NCBI GenBank assembly: GCA_016218915.1 | Contig: JACRCQ010000016.1 | Coordinates: forward strand, 62,001-126,000 | DNA: 64,000 nt | Direction: 5' to 3' | Source: Deltaproteobacteria bacterium | Lineage (GTDB): Bacteria; Myxococcota_A; Polyangia; Polyangiales; Polyangiaceae | Part shown: one piece after another, positions 48,196-56,741 of the stretch | Layout of the letters: every line of letters begins with the position of its first letter | Position numbering within the stretch: position 1 is the stretch's first letter | The notes under the pieces: generated by a model | Seen by the model: the letters and a program-made list of their open reading frames with translations, nothing else | Databases searched by the model: none | What the model was told of the DNA's origin: nothing | Position numbers and translations under genes: made by a program

Positions 48196-49164
48196 ATGGA
48201 AAAGGTCGCGCGCAGGCATGCTGCTCTTCGTTCAGGACGCGCAGTCACCACCCACCTGCTTCGTCAACCTTACCTTCTCGCGATCGTCTGCGCCCTTGCA
48301 AGCGGGGCATGCAGCTCGGACTCGAGCAACGGTGGCGTGGTGGGCGACGGCGGGCTGGACGGTGCGGCGGGTGCGGGCGGAGGTGCCAACGGTGGCAACG
48401 GCGGAAGCGGAGCGACTGGGACAGGCGGGAGCGGAGCGACCGGAACCGGTGGAAGCGGAGCCACGGGCACGGGCGGGAGCGGAGCGACCGGGACCGGGGG
48501 AACCGGCGCAACAGGAACCGGTGGTAGCGGAGGCGGGACCACGCCATGCGATGGAACGCCAAAGACCTACACCGGGGATGCTACCTACTATGACTTTGCA
48601 GACGGCTCCGGGAACTGCGGGTTCCCTGCCACGCCCAATGATCTGATGGTCGGTGCGATGAACCAGACCGACTACGCCGGCTCGGCCGCGTGCGGTGCAT
48701 GTGCCCAGATCCAGGGGCCTGACGGCACCATCACGATCCGGGTGGTGGACCGGTGCCCAGAGTGCAAGCCGGGCGACATCGACCTGAGCCCGTCGGCCTT
48801 TGCCAAGATCGCGGATCCCGCGCTGGGGCGCGTGACGATCACCTGGAACTACGTCGAATGCCCGGTCACGGGGAATATCATCTACCACTTCAAGGACGGC
48901 TCCAATCCATGGTGGACTGCGGTCCAGATCCGCAATCACCGCTATGCGATCCAGAGCGTGGAGTACCTCTCCGGCGGCAGCTACAAGGCAATCGAGCGGC
49001 TGGAGTACAACTACTTCGTCGAGCCGTCGGGCATGGGGGACGGGCCCTACACGCTGCGCGTGACCGACGTCCACGGGCACGTGCTCGAAGACTCGGGCAT
49101 TCCGGGCAAGCTCGACAACGCAGATGCGCCCGGCGCGTCGCAGTTCCCCGCCTGCGCGCCCTGA
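48196..49164 (+). CDS. Bacterial expansin (EXLX1-like) lipoprotein
   Basis: A 322-residue protein; ATG 48196 with CACGGAGG six bases upstream. The signal sequence ends in LASGAC. A Gly-rich linker with five (S/T)GATGTGG repeats leads to a complete expansin: YTGDATYYDFADGSGNCGFP, CGACAQIQGPDGTITIRVVD, RCPECKPGDIDLSPSAFAKI with the conserved Asp, then a CBM63 domain with WWTAVQIRNHRYAIQSVEYL. All hallmark residues are present. It should bind crystalline cellulose or peptidoglycan and loosen it non-hydrolytically at the cell surface. It is divergent from the LamG lipoprotein gene. Confidence 0.9.
   Translation: MEKVARRHAALRSGRAVTTHLLRQPYLLAIVCALASGACSSDSSNGGVVGDGGLDGAAGAGGGANGGNGGSGATGTGGSGATGTGGSGATGTGGSGATGTGGTGATGTGGSGGGTTPCDGTPKTYTGDATYYDFADGSGNCGFPATPNDLMVGAMNQTDYAGSAACGACAQIQGPDGTITIRVVDRCPECKPGDIDLSPSAFAKIADPALGRVTITWNYVECPVTGNIIYHFKDGSNPWWTAVQIRNHRYAIQSVEYLSGGSYKAIERLEYNYFVEPSGMGDGPYTLRVTDVHGHVLEDSGIPGKLDNADAPGASQFPACAP
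48406..48525 (+). repeat. 24-bp coding repeat, five units
   Basis: Five tandem 24-bp units each encode (S/T)GATGTGG within the expansin linker. Synonymous differences among units indicate an old rather than recent expansion. Confidence 0.85.
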
Positions 49165-49171
49165 CACTCTC

Positions 49172-52100
49172 TCAAGCTTTGCGCAAAGCCTCTTCGATCG
49201 CCTTGTTGATCCGCTCGATCTGAGCCTGCGGGTCAAAGAGCCAATCCGAAGACCACACGCGAAGCATGCGCCAGCCGAGGGACTCCAGGACCTGGCCGCG
49301 CAGCCGATCGCGATCTCGCGCGGTCTTCGCTGCGTGGTAGTTTGGGCCGTCGCACTCCACTCCGAGCACATAGACTCCAGGCTCGGTCGGGTGGGCCACG
49401 GCCAGGTCGATACGGTACCCGCCGCACCCGACCTGGCTGTCCACGCGATGCCCCAAGCCCGTGAGCGCCTGGGCGATCTCTCGCTCGAACTCGGAGGGGT
49501 GATCGTGCTCCTGCACGCGGATCGAGGCGGCTGCCTGGCCGAAGCGCGCTGCGTATTCGAGGAAGTCGCGCAGATGCGCAGCTCCGATTGCCGATGTGCG
49601 CGCAGTGTCGATCTGGTCGTAGGTCAGCGTGGAGAACACGCGAAGCTGGCGACGAGCGCGCGTGACTGCGACGTTCAATCTGCGCTCTCCCCCGGCAATG
49701 CTCAGGGGGCCGAAGTGCATGCGCAGCCTTCCCCGCTCGTCGCGCGCATAGCCGATGCTGAACAGGATCTCGTCGCGCTCGTCGCCCTGCACGTTCTCCA
49801 GGTTCTTGACGAACACCGGCTCGACTCCGCTGAAGTGCTTCTCGATCTCGGGCATCTGCGCACGCCGCTCATCGAGCAGATCCTGGATCAGCGCCTGCTG
49901 GGGCATGGAGAAGGTCACCACGCCAAAGGAGCGATCCTGAGGCTCGCGCGATCGGAGTTCCTCGACGAGGTGCTGGACGAGCGCCTCGGCCTCCTTGGGG
50001 TTGGTGCGCGCGAACTTGCCCTTGTCTCCCCCGATGTACACGCCTTCGGGCACAAGGTGGAACTTGACGCCGAGGTCAGGCACGCTCTGGCGGGCCGCTG
50101 GGAACACGTGGAGCCTTCCGCCGTAGTAGTGGCGGTTGCTGAAGTCGATCAGCGCGTCGTGGCGGCTCCTGTAGTGCCAGCCAAGCATCTGCTGCGGAAT
50201 CTGCCGAGCCAGCGCTTCCTCCAGGATGCTCTCGAGCTCCTCGACGTCGTTGTCGTCCGGAGCCGTCTCCTCGTCGTCCGCTGCCCGCTTGAAAAAGCTC
50301 GTCGGTGGCAGCTGCTTGGAGTCCCCCACGATGACCACCTGGCTGCCGCGTGCGATCGCTCCAATCGCGTCGTGCGTCCCGATCTGCGAGGCCTCGTCGA
50401 ACACCACCAGATCGAACGGACGCCCGTCCGCGGGAAGGTACTGCGCCACGGACAGGGGGCTCATCAGCAGGCACGGCTTGATGCAGGGAAGAAGGTCGGG
50501 AATGGCTTGCAGGAGCTTGCGGATCGCCATGTGCCGCGTCTTCTTGCGAAGCTCGCGCTCGAGCACCCCCTGCTGGGAGGAAGCAGCCGACGCACCTGCG
50601 GCTGGCAGACGCTGCTCCAGGCTCCGCACGACCTGCTGACGGGACAGCTCGATGTGTGCGCGATCGAGCTCGGAAAAGCGCTTCACAAGGTGATGGTGGG
50701 CTGCGCCGTCGAAGTCGCGCAGCAGCGCCTCGCGGTCGCGCACCGTGGTCACCCAGCGATCCAAAACGCTCCACTCGAAGCCCTTCACGAGGGTGGATGC
50801 CTGCGCGGCCCCGGTGCGGTGCGCATCGACGACCATGGACAGCCCATGGCTCGCCAGATGGCTGCTGGCTCTCTGGTACATGCACCACGGGCGGAGCAAA
50901 GGCAGGTTCGCACGCCAGGTGGTCAGCACCTCGCGCAGCGCGGGCCGGCAGCGTGGATCCACCCGCGCAGGCCACGCGCTGCCCGGTTGCAGCCCCACCG
51001 CTGCCAGCAGCCGCTGCTCGCATTCATCGAGCTCGCGAACGCAATCCACGAGAGCCTTCTGCTGCGCCTGCACCGCCGCGCGCTGGGCAGCTGAGGTCGC
51101 AGGCCCTGCGAAGCTCATCGCGCCCTGTAGGCTCATGAAGCCGCGAGCCCGCAGACGGATGACCGCGTCGTGCACCGCTCCCGCGCGTCCGAGCGCTGCT
51201 TCCAGCACGTCCAGCGGGTTGGATCGGCTCGACCAGATCCCCTGGAAGACCCGCTCGGCCCAGTCCCGCTCCTGGTCGAGCGTCGCAGCCTCGGACTGGA
51301 CGGATCGCGCCAGCGCAAGGTCGCTGGTGATCTCCTGGTCCGTGGGGAGGCCCCGCACTGCAACCGGGCGAAGCGCCTTTCGCGCAGACCTGAGGAACCA
51401 CCATGCGAACAGGAAGAATGCCTGGGCCCACTTCAGGAAGCGCGAATGGAGAGTGGGAAGGTCGAGCCTGTAGAGCGAAGGACTCCAGCGCACCGCAAGC
51501 TCGGATTGACGGGCCTGGCTGGCGCGCTGCGCTGCCGTGTACTGCCCGATTCGTCCTGCGATGTTGGGCCACGCAGCAGCGTCGAACGCCGCTGGCGGTA
51601 CCGGCCCCTCTGCGAGCGCCCAGGCGAAGAATGCGAGATCGTCGAGCGCTGCCGTCTGCGCCGGCACCGGCACACCGATGGACGAGGCCAGCGCCAGGGC
51701 AGCGGACTCCAGCGCATCGAGCGCTGCGATGGTCGCATCCATCGTCGAGCCGAGCGATTCCTGCGAGGCCGCGCTCCACTCCGCGACTGCCGACAGCCGC
51801 CAGGGGTGGGAGGCGACCGGCTCGACCTCGGCAGCGCGCGCAGCGAACGAAGCGACCGCTTCCTGCCATTCCCTGAGCTGCTCTTCCTGGACGCGATCGA
51901 TATGCGGGATGGTGAGCCGCAGCTGGGGCCCGTCGTGCATGGATAGCAGACGACTGCTCGCCTGGTAGAAGCTCAAGCCGATAGGGCGCTTGACGTGCAA
52001 TGCGCTTGGGTACGCATCCAGGGAAGCCCGGGCTGCACCCAGCTCCCTGCAGCGATCTTCCCATGGGAAGGCTGCGACTCTGTCCGCCCGCTGCAGGCTC

Positions 52101-54346
52101 TGGCCCAATGACTCGAGGACCTGCTTCTTGTTGGCCTTGGCGCTGTGCAGCTCGAGGCAGAAGTCGCCCAGCCCCACGCTCTGCAGACGCCTGTGCACGA
52201 CCTCGAGCGCTGCCATCTTCTCGGAGACGAACAGCACTGTGCGGCCCGAGGCGAGCGCGGCTGCAATCAGGTTCGTAATCGTCTGCGACTTGCCCGTGCC
52301 TGGCGGGCCTTGCAGCACGAAGCTGCGCCCGGTGAGCGCAGACGCCACGGCGGACATCTGCGTGGAGTCTGCGTCGACCACGCACGGCAACGATGACGCA
52401 GGGACCTCGGCGTCGAGCGATTCGATCGGGACTTCCCTTCCTTTTCCGAGGAAGCCCCCTTCTCCGGTGGCGATGTGGCGCGTGACCTCGTTGCGCAGGA
52501 ATGCCTGCGCATTGTCCTCCAGATCCTTCCACATCAGGAACCGGGTGAAGGTGAACGAGCCGAGGTAGCATGCCTCCACGACTTCCCAACGCGGCATGCG
52601 CGCGATCCCTTCGCGCACCATGGCTAGCATTGCAGCCACGTTCAGGCCGGATTCGTCAGGCTCGATGGAAGCCAGGGCAGACAGGTCGAGCCCGTGGTCC
52701 CGACGGAGCTTCTCGATCAGGGTCACGTTGAGCACCGGCTCATCGGCTAGACGCGCCAGGACCACCCGCTTGCGTCTCCGGTCGAGCGTCAGCTTCACCG
52801 GGTAGAGCAGTAAAGGCGCGAGCCTTCCCTCCTGCGCTTCGGCCGTCTCGTACCAACGGAGCAGCCCCACGGTCGCAAACAGGGTGTTGGCCCCGCCCTC
52901 CTCGAGATCCGTGCGCGCCGCACGCTCGATCTTCTGGCAGCGATCCCAGAGGGATGCCTCGGGCAGGCCGCAGTGCAGCGTGTGGTTGCGCAGGTCTGCA
53001 AGCCTGCGCTCGCGCAGCCCCGGGTCATCGGCCTGGACCTTCCTGCCCGGTGTCTCATCGGCTTTGCCGACAAGCTCGAATCCATCCTGTGCTGCCAGCA
53101 GATCCTCGAACACCGGCAGGTCCGGCACGTCGATCGCCAATGATCCCTTGGCATCAGGCTTGAAGTTCAGAAGCTTGTTGCGAAGGGTGAGATCGAGAAG
53201 GCGCTCCTTCCACTTGTGGAACCTGTCCTGCACCGGCGTGGCCGATGCCGCCTTCGGGGATGCCGCCGACGCAGCGGCTGGAGCAGGCATGGCCGCGCGC
53301 GGCATGGCACTGGCTCCCAGGGGGCGGTACCCGTTGTCGCGCATCACGCGGACATCCAGCGCGCACAGGAAGGAAGCGTCGACAGCCATGCGCGCGGACG
53401 CACTCTTCATGGCCTCGGACAGCGAACCCGGGGAAGACGAGGTCGCAGCGCTGGGATCGATCAGGATGAGATTGCCGAGCGCCACCAGGTTGCGCAGGCG
53501 CGCAGCATCCTCGACCACCCCTTCGGGAAAGCGATCGTCGACCAGCCACCCTCCTGCAAGAGCATGCCCGTCGAGCAGCACGACCAGGGGCAGCAAGCCG
53601 AGGCTCTCGGCACAGCCTGCCAGGAGCAACGCCAGATCCAGGGGCGTCGCTGCACGATCACGCTCGATTGTGTCTGCCAGGCGCACGCGCATGCCCTGTT
53701 GCTCGTAGGCTGGGCGCAATGGCACGGGCGCGGCCTGGATCTCGCGAAGAGAGTCGTGGATCGCCTCGAAAAGCGCCTGCACCCGCGCAGCAGATCGCTG
53801 CTCGTAGCCGGCCCACGCCTGTCCCGATGACGCCTGGTAGCGTTCAGCGGCAGCCTTTGCCACGCGCCCTACGGCAGGATGATCCGGCGTGACGAACGGC
53901 GCCAGAACCCCGGGTGGAACCCGAAGCCCGGGCCACTCGTCCCAAGCGAGCAAGTCGAGCCCGAATTCACCGCGCACGATCACCTGATCAAGGCACTTGA
54001 GCTGCCAGCGGATCGTCGCTCGCGTCGACGCGCTCAGCTTGGCGAGCAGGCCAGGCGCAACACCGTGCTCGATGGGGCCGGTGCGCATCTCCCCGCGACC
54101 CGGTACGTTGGCGACCTTGCGGGTCAGCTCGCCTCCCAGCTCCAGAGGCAGCTCGACATCGAGGCTCAATCCGCGAAGAGGCTCCGGGCCAGGGTTACGG
54201 ATGATGACGTCGCTGATCAGCGGCACGCCGCTCTGCTCGGTGGCGAGACCGAATGCTTTCGCGTGCAGAACCTCCGCCTGCGGCGCAGAAGCGTCCGACG
54301 CTGATCGCGTCGACGGCCCAGGACTGGAAGCAGAGGGTTCGGACAT
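49172..54346 (-). CDS. DUF4011 SF1 helicase with C-terminal PD-(D/E)XK nuclease
   Basis: A 1724-residue single-gene protein. Residues about 375-600 form DUF4011 (RFHKWKERLLDLTLRNKLLN). The helicase has Walker A GPPGTGKSQTITNL near residue 680, Walker B DLVVFDEASQIGTHD near 1312, and motif III-like GDSKQLPPTSFF, the AAA_11/AAA_12 (Upf1-like SF1) pattern. The C-terminal 120 residues (GGYRIDLAVAHP, VLGVECDGPNYHAAKTARDR, RVWSSDWLFDP) form the MTES_1575/Vsr-like nuclease with D...ExD. Such fusions are associated with phage defence, but that is inference; no partner gene is adjacent. The leader CAACAACAAC before the ATG has no ribosome binding site. Confidence 0.85.
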   Translation of the reverse strand: MSEPSASSPGPSTRSASDASAPQAEVLHAKAFGLATEQSGVPLISDVIIRNPGPEPLRGLSLDVELPLELGGELTRKVANVPGRGEMRTGPIEHGVAPGLLAKLSASTRATIRWQLKCLDQVIVRGEFGLDLLAWDEWPGLRVPPGVLAPFVTPDHPAVGRVAKAAAERYQASSGQAWAGYEQRSAARVQALFEAIHDSLREIQAAPVPLRPAYEQQGMRVRLADTIERDRAATPLDLALLLAGCAESLGLLPLVVLLDGHALAGGWLVDDRFPEGVVEDAARLRNLVALGNLILIDPSAATSSSPGSLSEAMKSASARMAVDASFLCALDVRVMRDNGYRPLGASAMPRAAMPAPAAASAASPKAASATPVQDRFHKWKERLLDLTLRNKLLNFKPDAKGSLAIDVPDLPVFEDLLAAQDGFELVGKADETPGRKVQADDPGLRERRLADLRNHTLHCGLPEASLWDRCQKIERAARTDLEEGGANTLFATVGLLRWYETAEAQEGRLAPLLLYPVKLTLDRRRKRVVLARLADEPVLNVTLIEKLRRDHGLDLSALASIEPDESGLNVAAMLAMVREGIARMPRWEVVEACYLGSFTFTRFLMWKDLEDNAQAFLRNEVTRHIATGEGGFLGKGREVPIESLDAEVPASSLPCVVDADSTQMSAVASALTGRSFVLQGPPGTGKSQTITNLIAAALASGRTVLFVSEKMAALEVVHRRLQSVGLGDFCLELHSAKANKKQVLESLGQSLQRADRVAAFPWEDRCRELGAARASLDAYPSALHVKRPIGLSFYQASSRLLSMHDGPQLRLTIPHIDRVQEEQLREWQEAVASFAARAAEVEPVASHPWRLSAVAEWSAASQESLGSTMDATIAALDALESAALALASSIGVPVPAQTAALDDLAFFAWALAEGPVPPAAFDAAAWPNIAGRIGQYTAAQRASQARQSELAVRWSPSLYRLDLPTLHSRFLKWAQAFFLFAWWFLRSARKALRPVAVRGLPTDQEITSDLALARSVQSEAATLDQERDWAERVFQGIWSSRSNPLDVLEAALGRAGAVHDAVIRLRARGFMSLQGAMSFAGPATSAAQRAAVQAQQKALVDCVRELDECEQRLLAAVGLQPGSAWPARVDPRCRPALREVLTTWRANLPLLRPWCMYQRASSHLASHGLSMVVDAHRTGAAQASTLVKGFEWSVLDRWVTTVRDREALLRDFDGAAHHHLVKRFSELDRAHIELSRQQVVRSLEQRLPAAGASAASSQQGVLERELRKKTRHMAIRKLLQAIPDLLPCIKPCLLMSPLSVAQYLPADGRPFDLVVFDEASQIGTHDAIGAIARGSQVVIVGDSKQLPPTSFFKRAADDEETAPDDNDVEELESILEEALARQIPQQMLGWHYRSRHDALIDFSNRHYYGGRLHVFPAARQSVPDLGVKFHLVPEGVYIGGDKGKFARTNPKEAEALVQHLVEELRSREPQDRSFGVVTFSMPQQALIQDLLDERRAQMPEIEKHFSGVEPVFVKNLENVQGDERDEILFSIGYARDERGRLRMHFGPLSIAGGERRLNVAVTRARRQLRVFSTLTYDQIDTARTSAIGAAHLRDFLEYAARFGQAAASIRVQEHDHPSEFEREIAQALTGLGHRVDSQVGCGGYRIDLAVAHPTEPGVYVLGVECDGPNYHAAKTARDRDRLRGQVLESLGWRMLRVWSSDWLFDPQAQIERINKAIEEALRKA

Positions 54347-54473
54347 GATCTGTTGTTGTTGCTAGCCGGATCGGCGCGCGGCGCAAAGCACGAACAGCCG
54401 CAGCGGCAGCGGGCAAGTCGCGTCGTTGAGCACCGGGCTTGGCGTCGCACCTGGTTTGCGCCATGACCGGATC

Positions 54474-55508
54474 GTGCTTGCCAGGTATTACCTCTTGTTG
54501 GCCGCGATCGCGCTCTGGATGAGCGGATGTGGGACCTTCTCCTCGCCCAGATATGCAGGGCCGATCACGGACCACTTCGACGGCGAGAGGTTTCACAACC
54601 AGGTGCCGGCTCAGCAGCGGGAGCTGGGCGACTTGCTGCGATGGTGGTCCACCCGCAAGCCAGGCCCGTGGGCGGACTGGACCGATGCTCCTCCAGGACC
54701 TGCTCCGCCAAAGCGCGTCGGCCCTGATGCCCTGCGCGTCACCTTTGTCAACCACTCCACGGTCCTCATCCAGGTCGACGGTCTGAACATCCTGACCGAT
54801 CCGATCTGGTCCATGCGCGCCGGTCCCCTCTCGTGGATCGGCCCGAAGCGCAGGCGTCCGCCTGGGATCCGGTTCGAGGACCTTCCACCGATCGACGTGG
54901 TGCTGATCAGCCACAACCACTACGACCATCTCGACATCCCCACGATCGAGCGGCTGGTGAAGCGTGACCATCCTCGCATCCTGACCGGGCTCGGCAATGG
55001 CGCCGTGCTCGAGGCCGAAGGAATGCAAGGGGCCACGGAGCTGGATTGGTGGGAAGTCGAGCCCGTGGGTGGGGACGTGCTGGTCACGGCCGTGCCTGCG
55101 CAGCACTTTTCCATGCGCGGGCTGATGGATCACGATGGCACGCTCTGGGCCGGGTTCGTGATCGAGTCGCACGGCGGCCCGATCTACTTTGCCGGGGATA
55201 CTGCCTGGGGCCCGCACTTCGCCCAGATTCGAGACGAGTTCGGACCGATGCGTCTGGCGCTTCTTCCCATCGGTGCGTTCGAGCCGCGATGGATCATGGC
55301 GCCGGTTCACATCTCACCCGAAGAAGCCGTGCACGCCCACCACGTGCTCGGCGCCGCGATGAGCGTTGCGATCCACTTCGGCACTTTTGCCCAGGCCGAC
55401 GATGGGCAGGAAGGTCCGATCATCCACCTTGCGCAAGCGCCTGCGCCTCCGGAGTTCCGGGTGCTCGGCTTTGGCGAAGGCGCGGATGTTCCACCCTTGA
55501 AGAAGTAG
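54474..55508 (+). CDS. MBL-fold lipoprotein (NAPE-PLD-like)
   Basis: A 344-residue protein. GTG 54474 is preferred because it yields a good signal peptide (LARYYLLLAAIALWMSGC lipobox); a TTG at 54426 is possible. VTFVNHSTVLIQVDGLNILTD and VLISHNHYDHLD contain the metal ligands of the UlaG/NAPE-PLD branch; FAGDTAWGPHF and HVLGAAMSVAIHFGTF complete it. By family it could act as a phospholipase D-like or lactonase enzyme on a membrane lipid; substrate unproven. It is divergent from the DUF4011 gene. Confidence 0.82.
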   Translation: MLARYYLLLAAIALWMSGCGTFSSPRYAGPITDHFDGERFHNQVPAQQRELGDLLRWWSTRKPGPWADWTDAPPGPAPPKRVGPDALRVTFVNHSTVLIQVDGLNILTDPIWSMRAGPLSWIGPKRRRPPGIRFEDLPPIDVVLISHNHYDHLDIPTIERLVKRDHPRILTGLGNGAVLEAEGMQGATELDWWEVEPVGGDVLVTAVPAQHFSMRGLMDHDGTLWAGFVIESHGGPIYFAGDTAWGPHFAQIRDEFGPMRLALLPIGAFEPRWIMAPVHISPEEAVHAHHVLGAAMSVAIHFGTFAQADDGQEGPIIHLAQAPAPPEFRVLGFGEGADVPPLKK

Positions 55509-55509
55509 T

Positions 55510-55538
55510 TTGCACGGCCCGCCCGAAGTCGATACAAC
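55510..55538 (+). promoter_or_regulatory. Promoter of Tat protein/radical SAM pair 2
   Basis: TTGCAC (55510-55515), 17-nt spacer, TACAAC (55533-55538), followed by a 38-nt leader with AAGGAG at 55571-55576 before the ATG at 55584. Confidence 0.65.
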
Positions 55539-55583
55539 GCTCGTGAAGGCGTTCGAGCACCTGAAGGTGCAAGGAGTGATCTG

Positions 55584-56708
55584 ATGGCGAAGGCCCCTGG
55601 AAAGCCGCGTACGTCACGAGGGATTTCGCGCCGAACCGCGCTTCACGTCCTGGGTGCGGCGATCGGCGGCTGGTCCGTCGCCCAAAGCTCCACGGCCTCC
55701 GCTGATCCCATCACCAAGACGACCCGCTCGGTCAGCGTCACGTCATTGTCGCTTCGACCCAAGAAGCACTACGCCATCGAGGGCCTTACGCTCCTGTCAG
55801 CGGCCGAGCCTGCCATCATCGACGTCACGATCTCCACCACAGGGAGCGGCACGTTCAGCGTTCCCTGGCGGATCGAGGCGGATGGAGCAGAAATTCTCTC
55901 AGGCACGAACCTGGAAGTGGCTGGTGGCAGCTCGTTCACGGTTACAGCGAACTGGCAGCCCGCTGCGGGCCAGCGAGTCGTGGTGGGAATTGCCGACCCA
56001 GCCAACACCCTCAAGGCAGCGCCCCTGAGCCTGAAGGGCGCGAGGAAGAGCCTCGCAGTGGCCGTGGACGAATGGCCGCGGTGGGGTAGCTCGATCCGGG
56101 AGGGTGTCCGATTCGCGGTGGACCAGTGGAAGCTCCAGGCAAAGTTCAAGCCCGCCTTGGTCCGCGTCAACGCAATAGCTGCCACCGGCTCTCCGGGCTG
56201 CCTGGACGGCCCGGACCTCGCCGCATTGATCAGAACGAGTCCAGCAGCCGTCAAGATGCCGGTCGAAATTCGGGACAAGCTTGCCAAGGCGATCGGGGAC
56301 GCCTGGAAGGCGTGGCAGGATCAGGTCACGATTCCTGGTCTGCCGTGGTACCCATCCTTCGCCTCGGTTCCTGCGCCGACGGCCCCACCCATGGTCAATG
56401 TGGCCACTCCACTCGTTGCCTGCCCGAGTAACGGGATCACGAACATGAGCGCGGGCAGCATCGAGTCGCGTCTGGTGGCAGCGCTGGGCTCCCTCGCACA
56501 GTCCGCGAGCGCCAAACAGGTCGTCTCTCTGCTTGCCTCGTCCGTGGCGCTCGGCTTCACCAAGTGGATTTCGGGTGTCCAGGTCACAGGGGTGCTGGGG
56601 TACGGACCGGTGCCCGCATTTGCTCCCCCCTACGTGCCTTCCGGACCTGTGGTGAACGGCACGGTCATCGAGAAGCCCGGATCTCTGAACAACGGTCCCC
56701 AGCTGTGA
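55584..56708 (+). CDS. Tat-exported protein, function unknown
   Basis: A 374-residue protein with AAGGAG seven bases before the ATG. The N-terminus is a twin-arginine signal (SRGISRRTALHVLGAAIGG, then cleavage near TASA). The mature part starts with a beta-sandwich-like domain (residues about 45-150: IEGLTLLSAAEPAIIDVTIS; NWQPAAGQRVVVGI), followed by a helical region with a few Cys and a Gly/Pro-rich tail. No known domain was recognised. It is first in an operon with a radical SAM enzyme that starts 33 nt later, an arrangement parallel to 1165-3667. Confidence 0.65.
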   Translation: MAKAPGKPRTSRGISRRTALHVLGAAIGGWSVAQSSTASADPITKTTRSVSVTSLSLRPKKHYAIEGLTLLSAAEPAIIDVTISTTGSGTFSVPWRIEADGAEILSGTNLEVAGGSSFTVTANWQPAAGQRVVVGIADPANTLKAAPLSLKGARKSLAVAVDEWPRWGSSIREGVRFAVDQWKLQAKFKPALVRVNAIAATGSPGCLDGPDLAALIRTSPAAVKMPVEIRDKLAKAIGDAWKAWQDQVTIPGLPWYPSFASVPAPTAPPMVNVATPLVACPSNGITNMSAGSIESRLVAALGSLAQSASAKQVVSLLASSVALGFTKWISGVQVTGVLGYGPVPAFAPPYVPSGPVVNGTVIEKPGSLNNGPQL

Positions 56709-56741
56709 CGCGTCCGGCACGATGACCGCCGAGGGGTAGTC

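Noticed and set aside
49176..49189. Perfect 14-bp palindrome GCTTTGCGCAAAGC as a bidirectional terminator
   Set aside because: It lies in the last codons of the helicase gene, has no T-run on either side, and can be explained by the coding sequence.
49124..51094. 656-residue frame antisense to the helicase C-terminus
   Set aside because: The helicase/nuclease motifs on the minus strand are clear; the plus-strand frame is a high-GC shadow.
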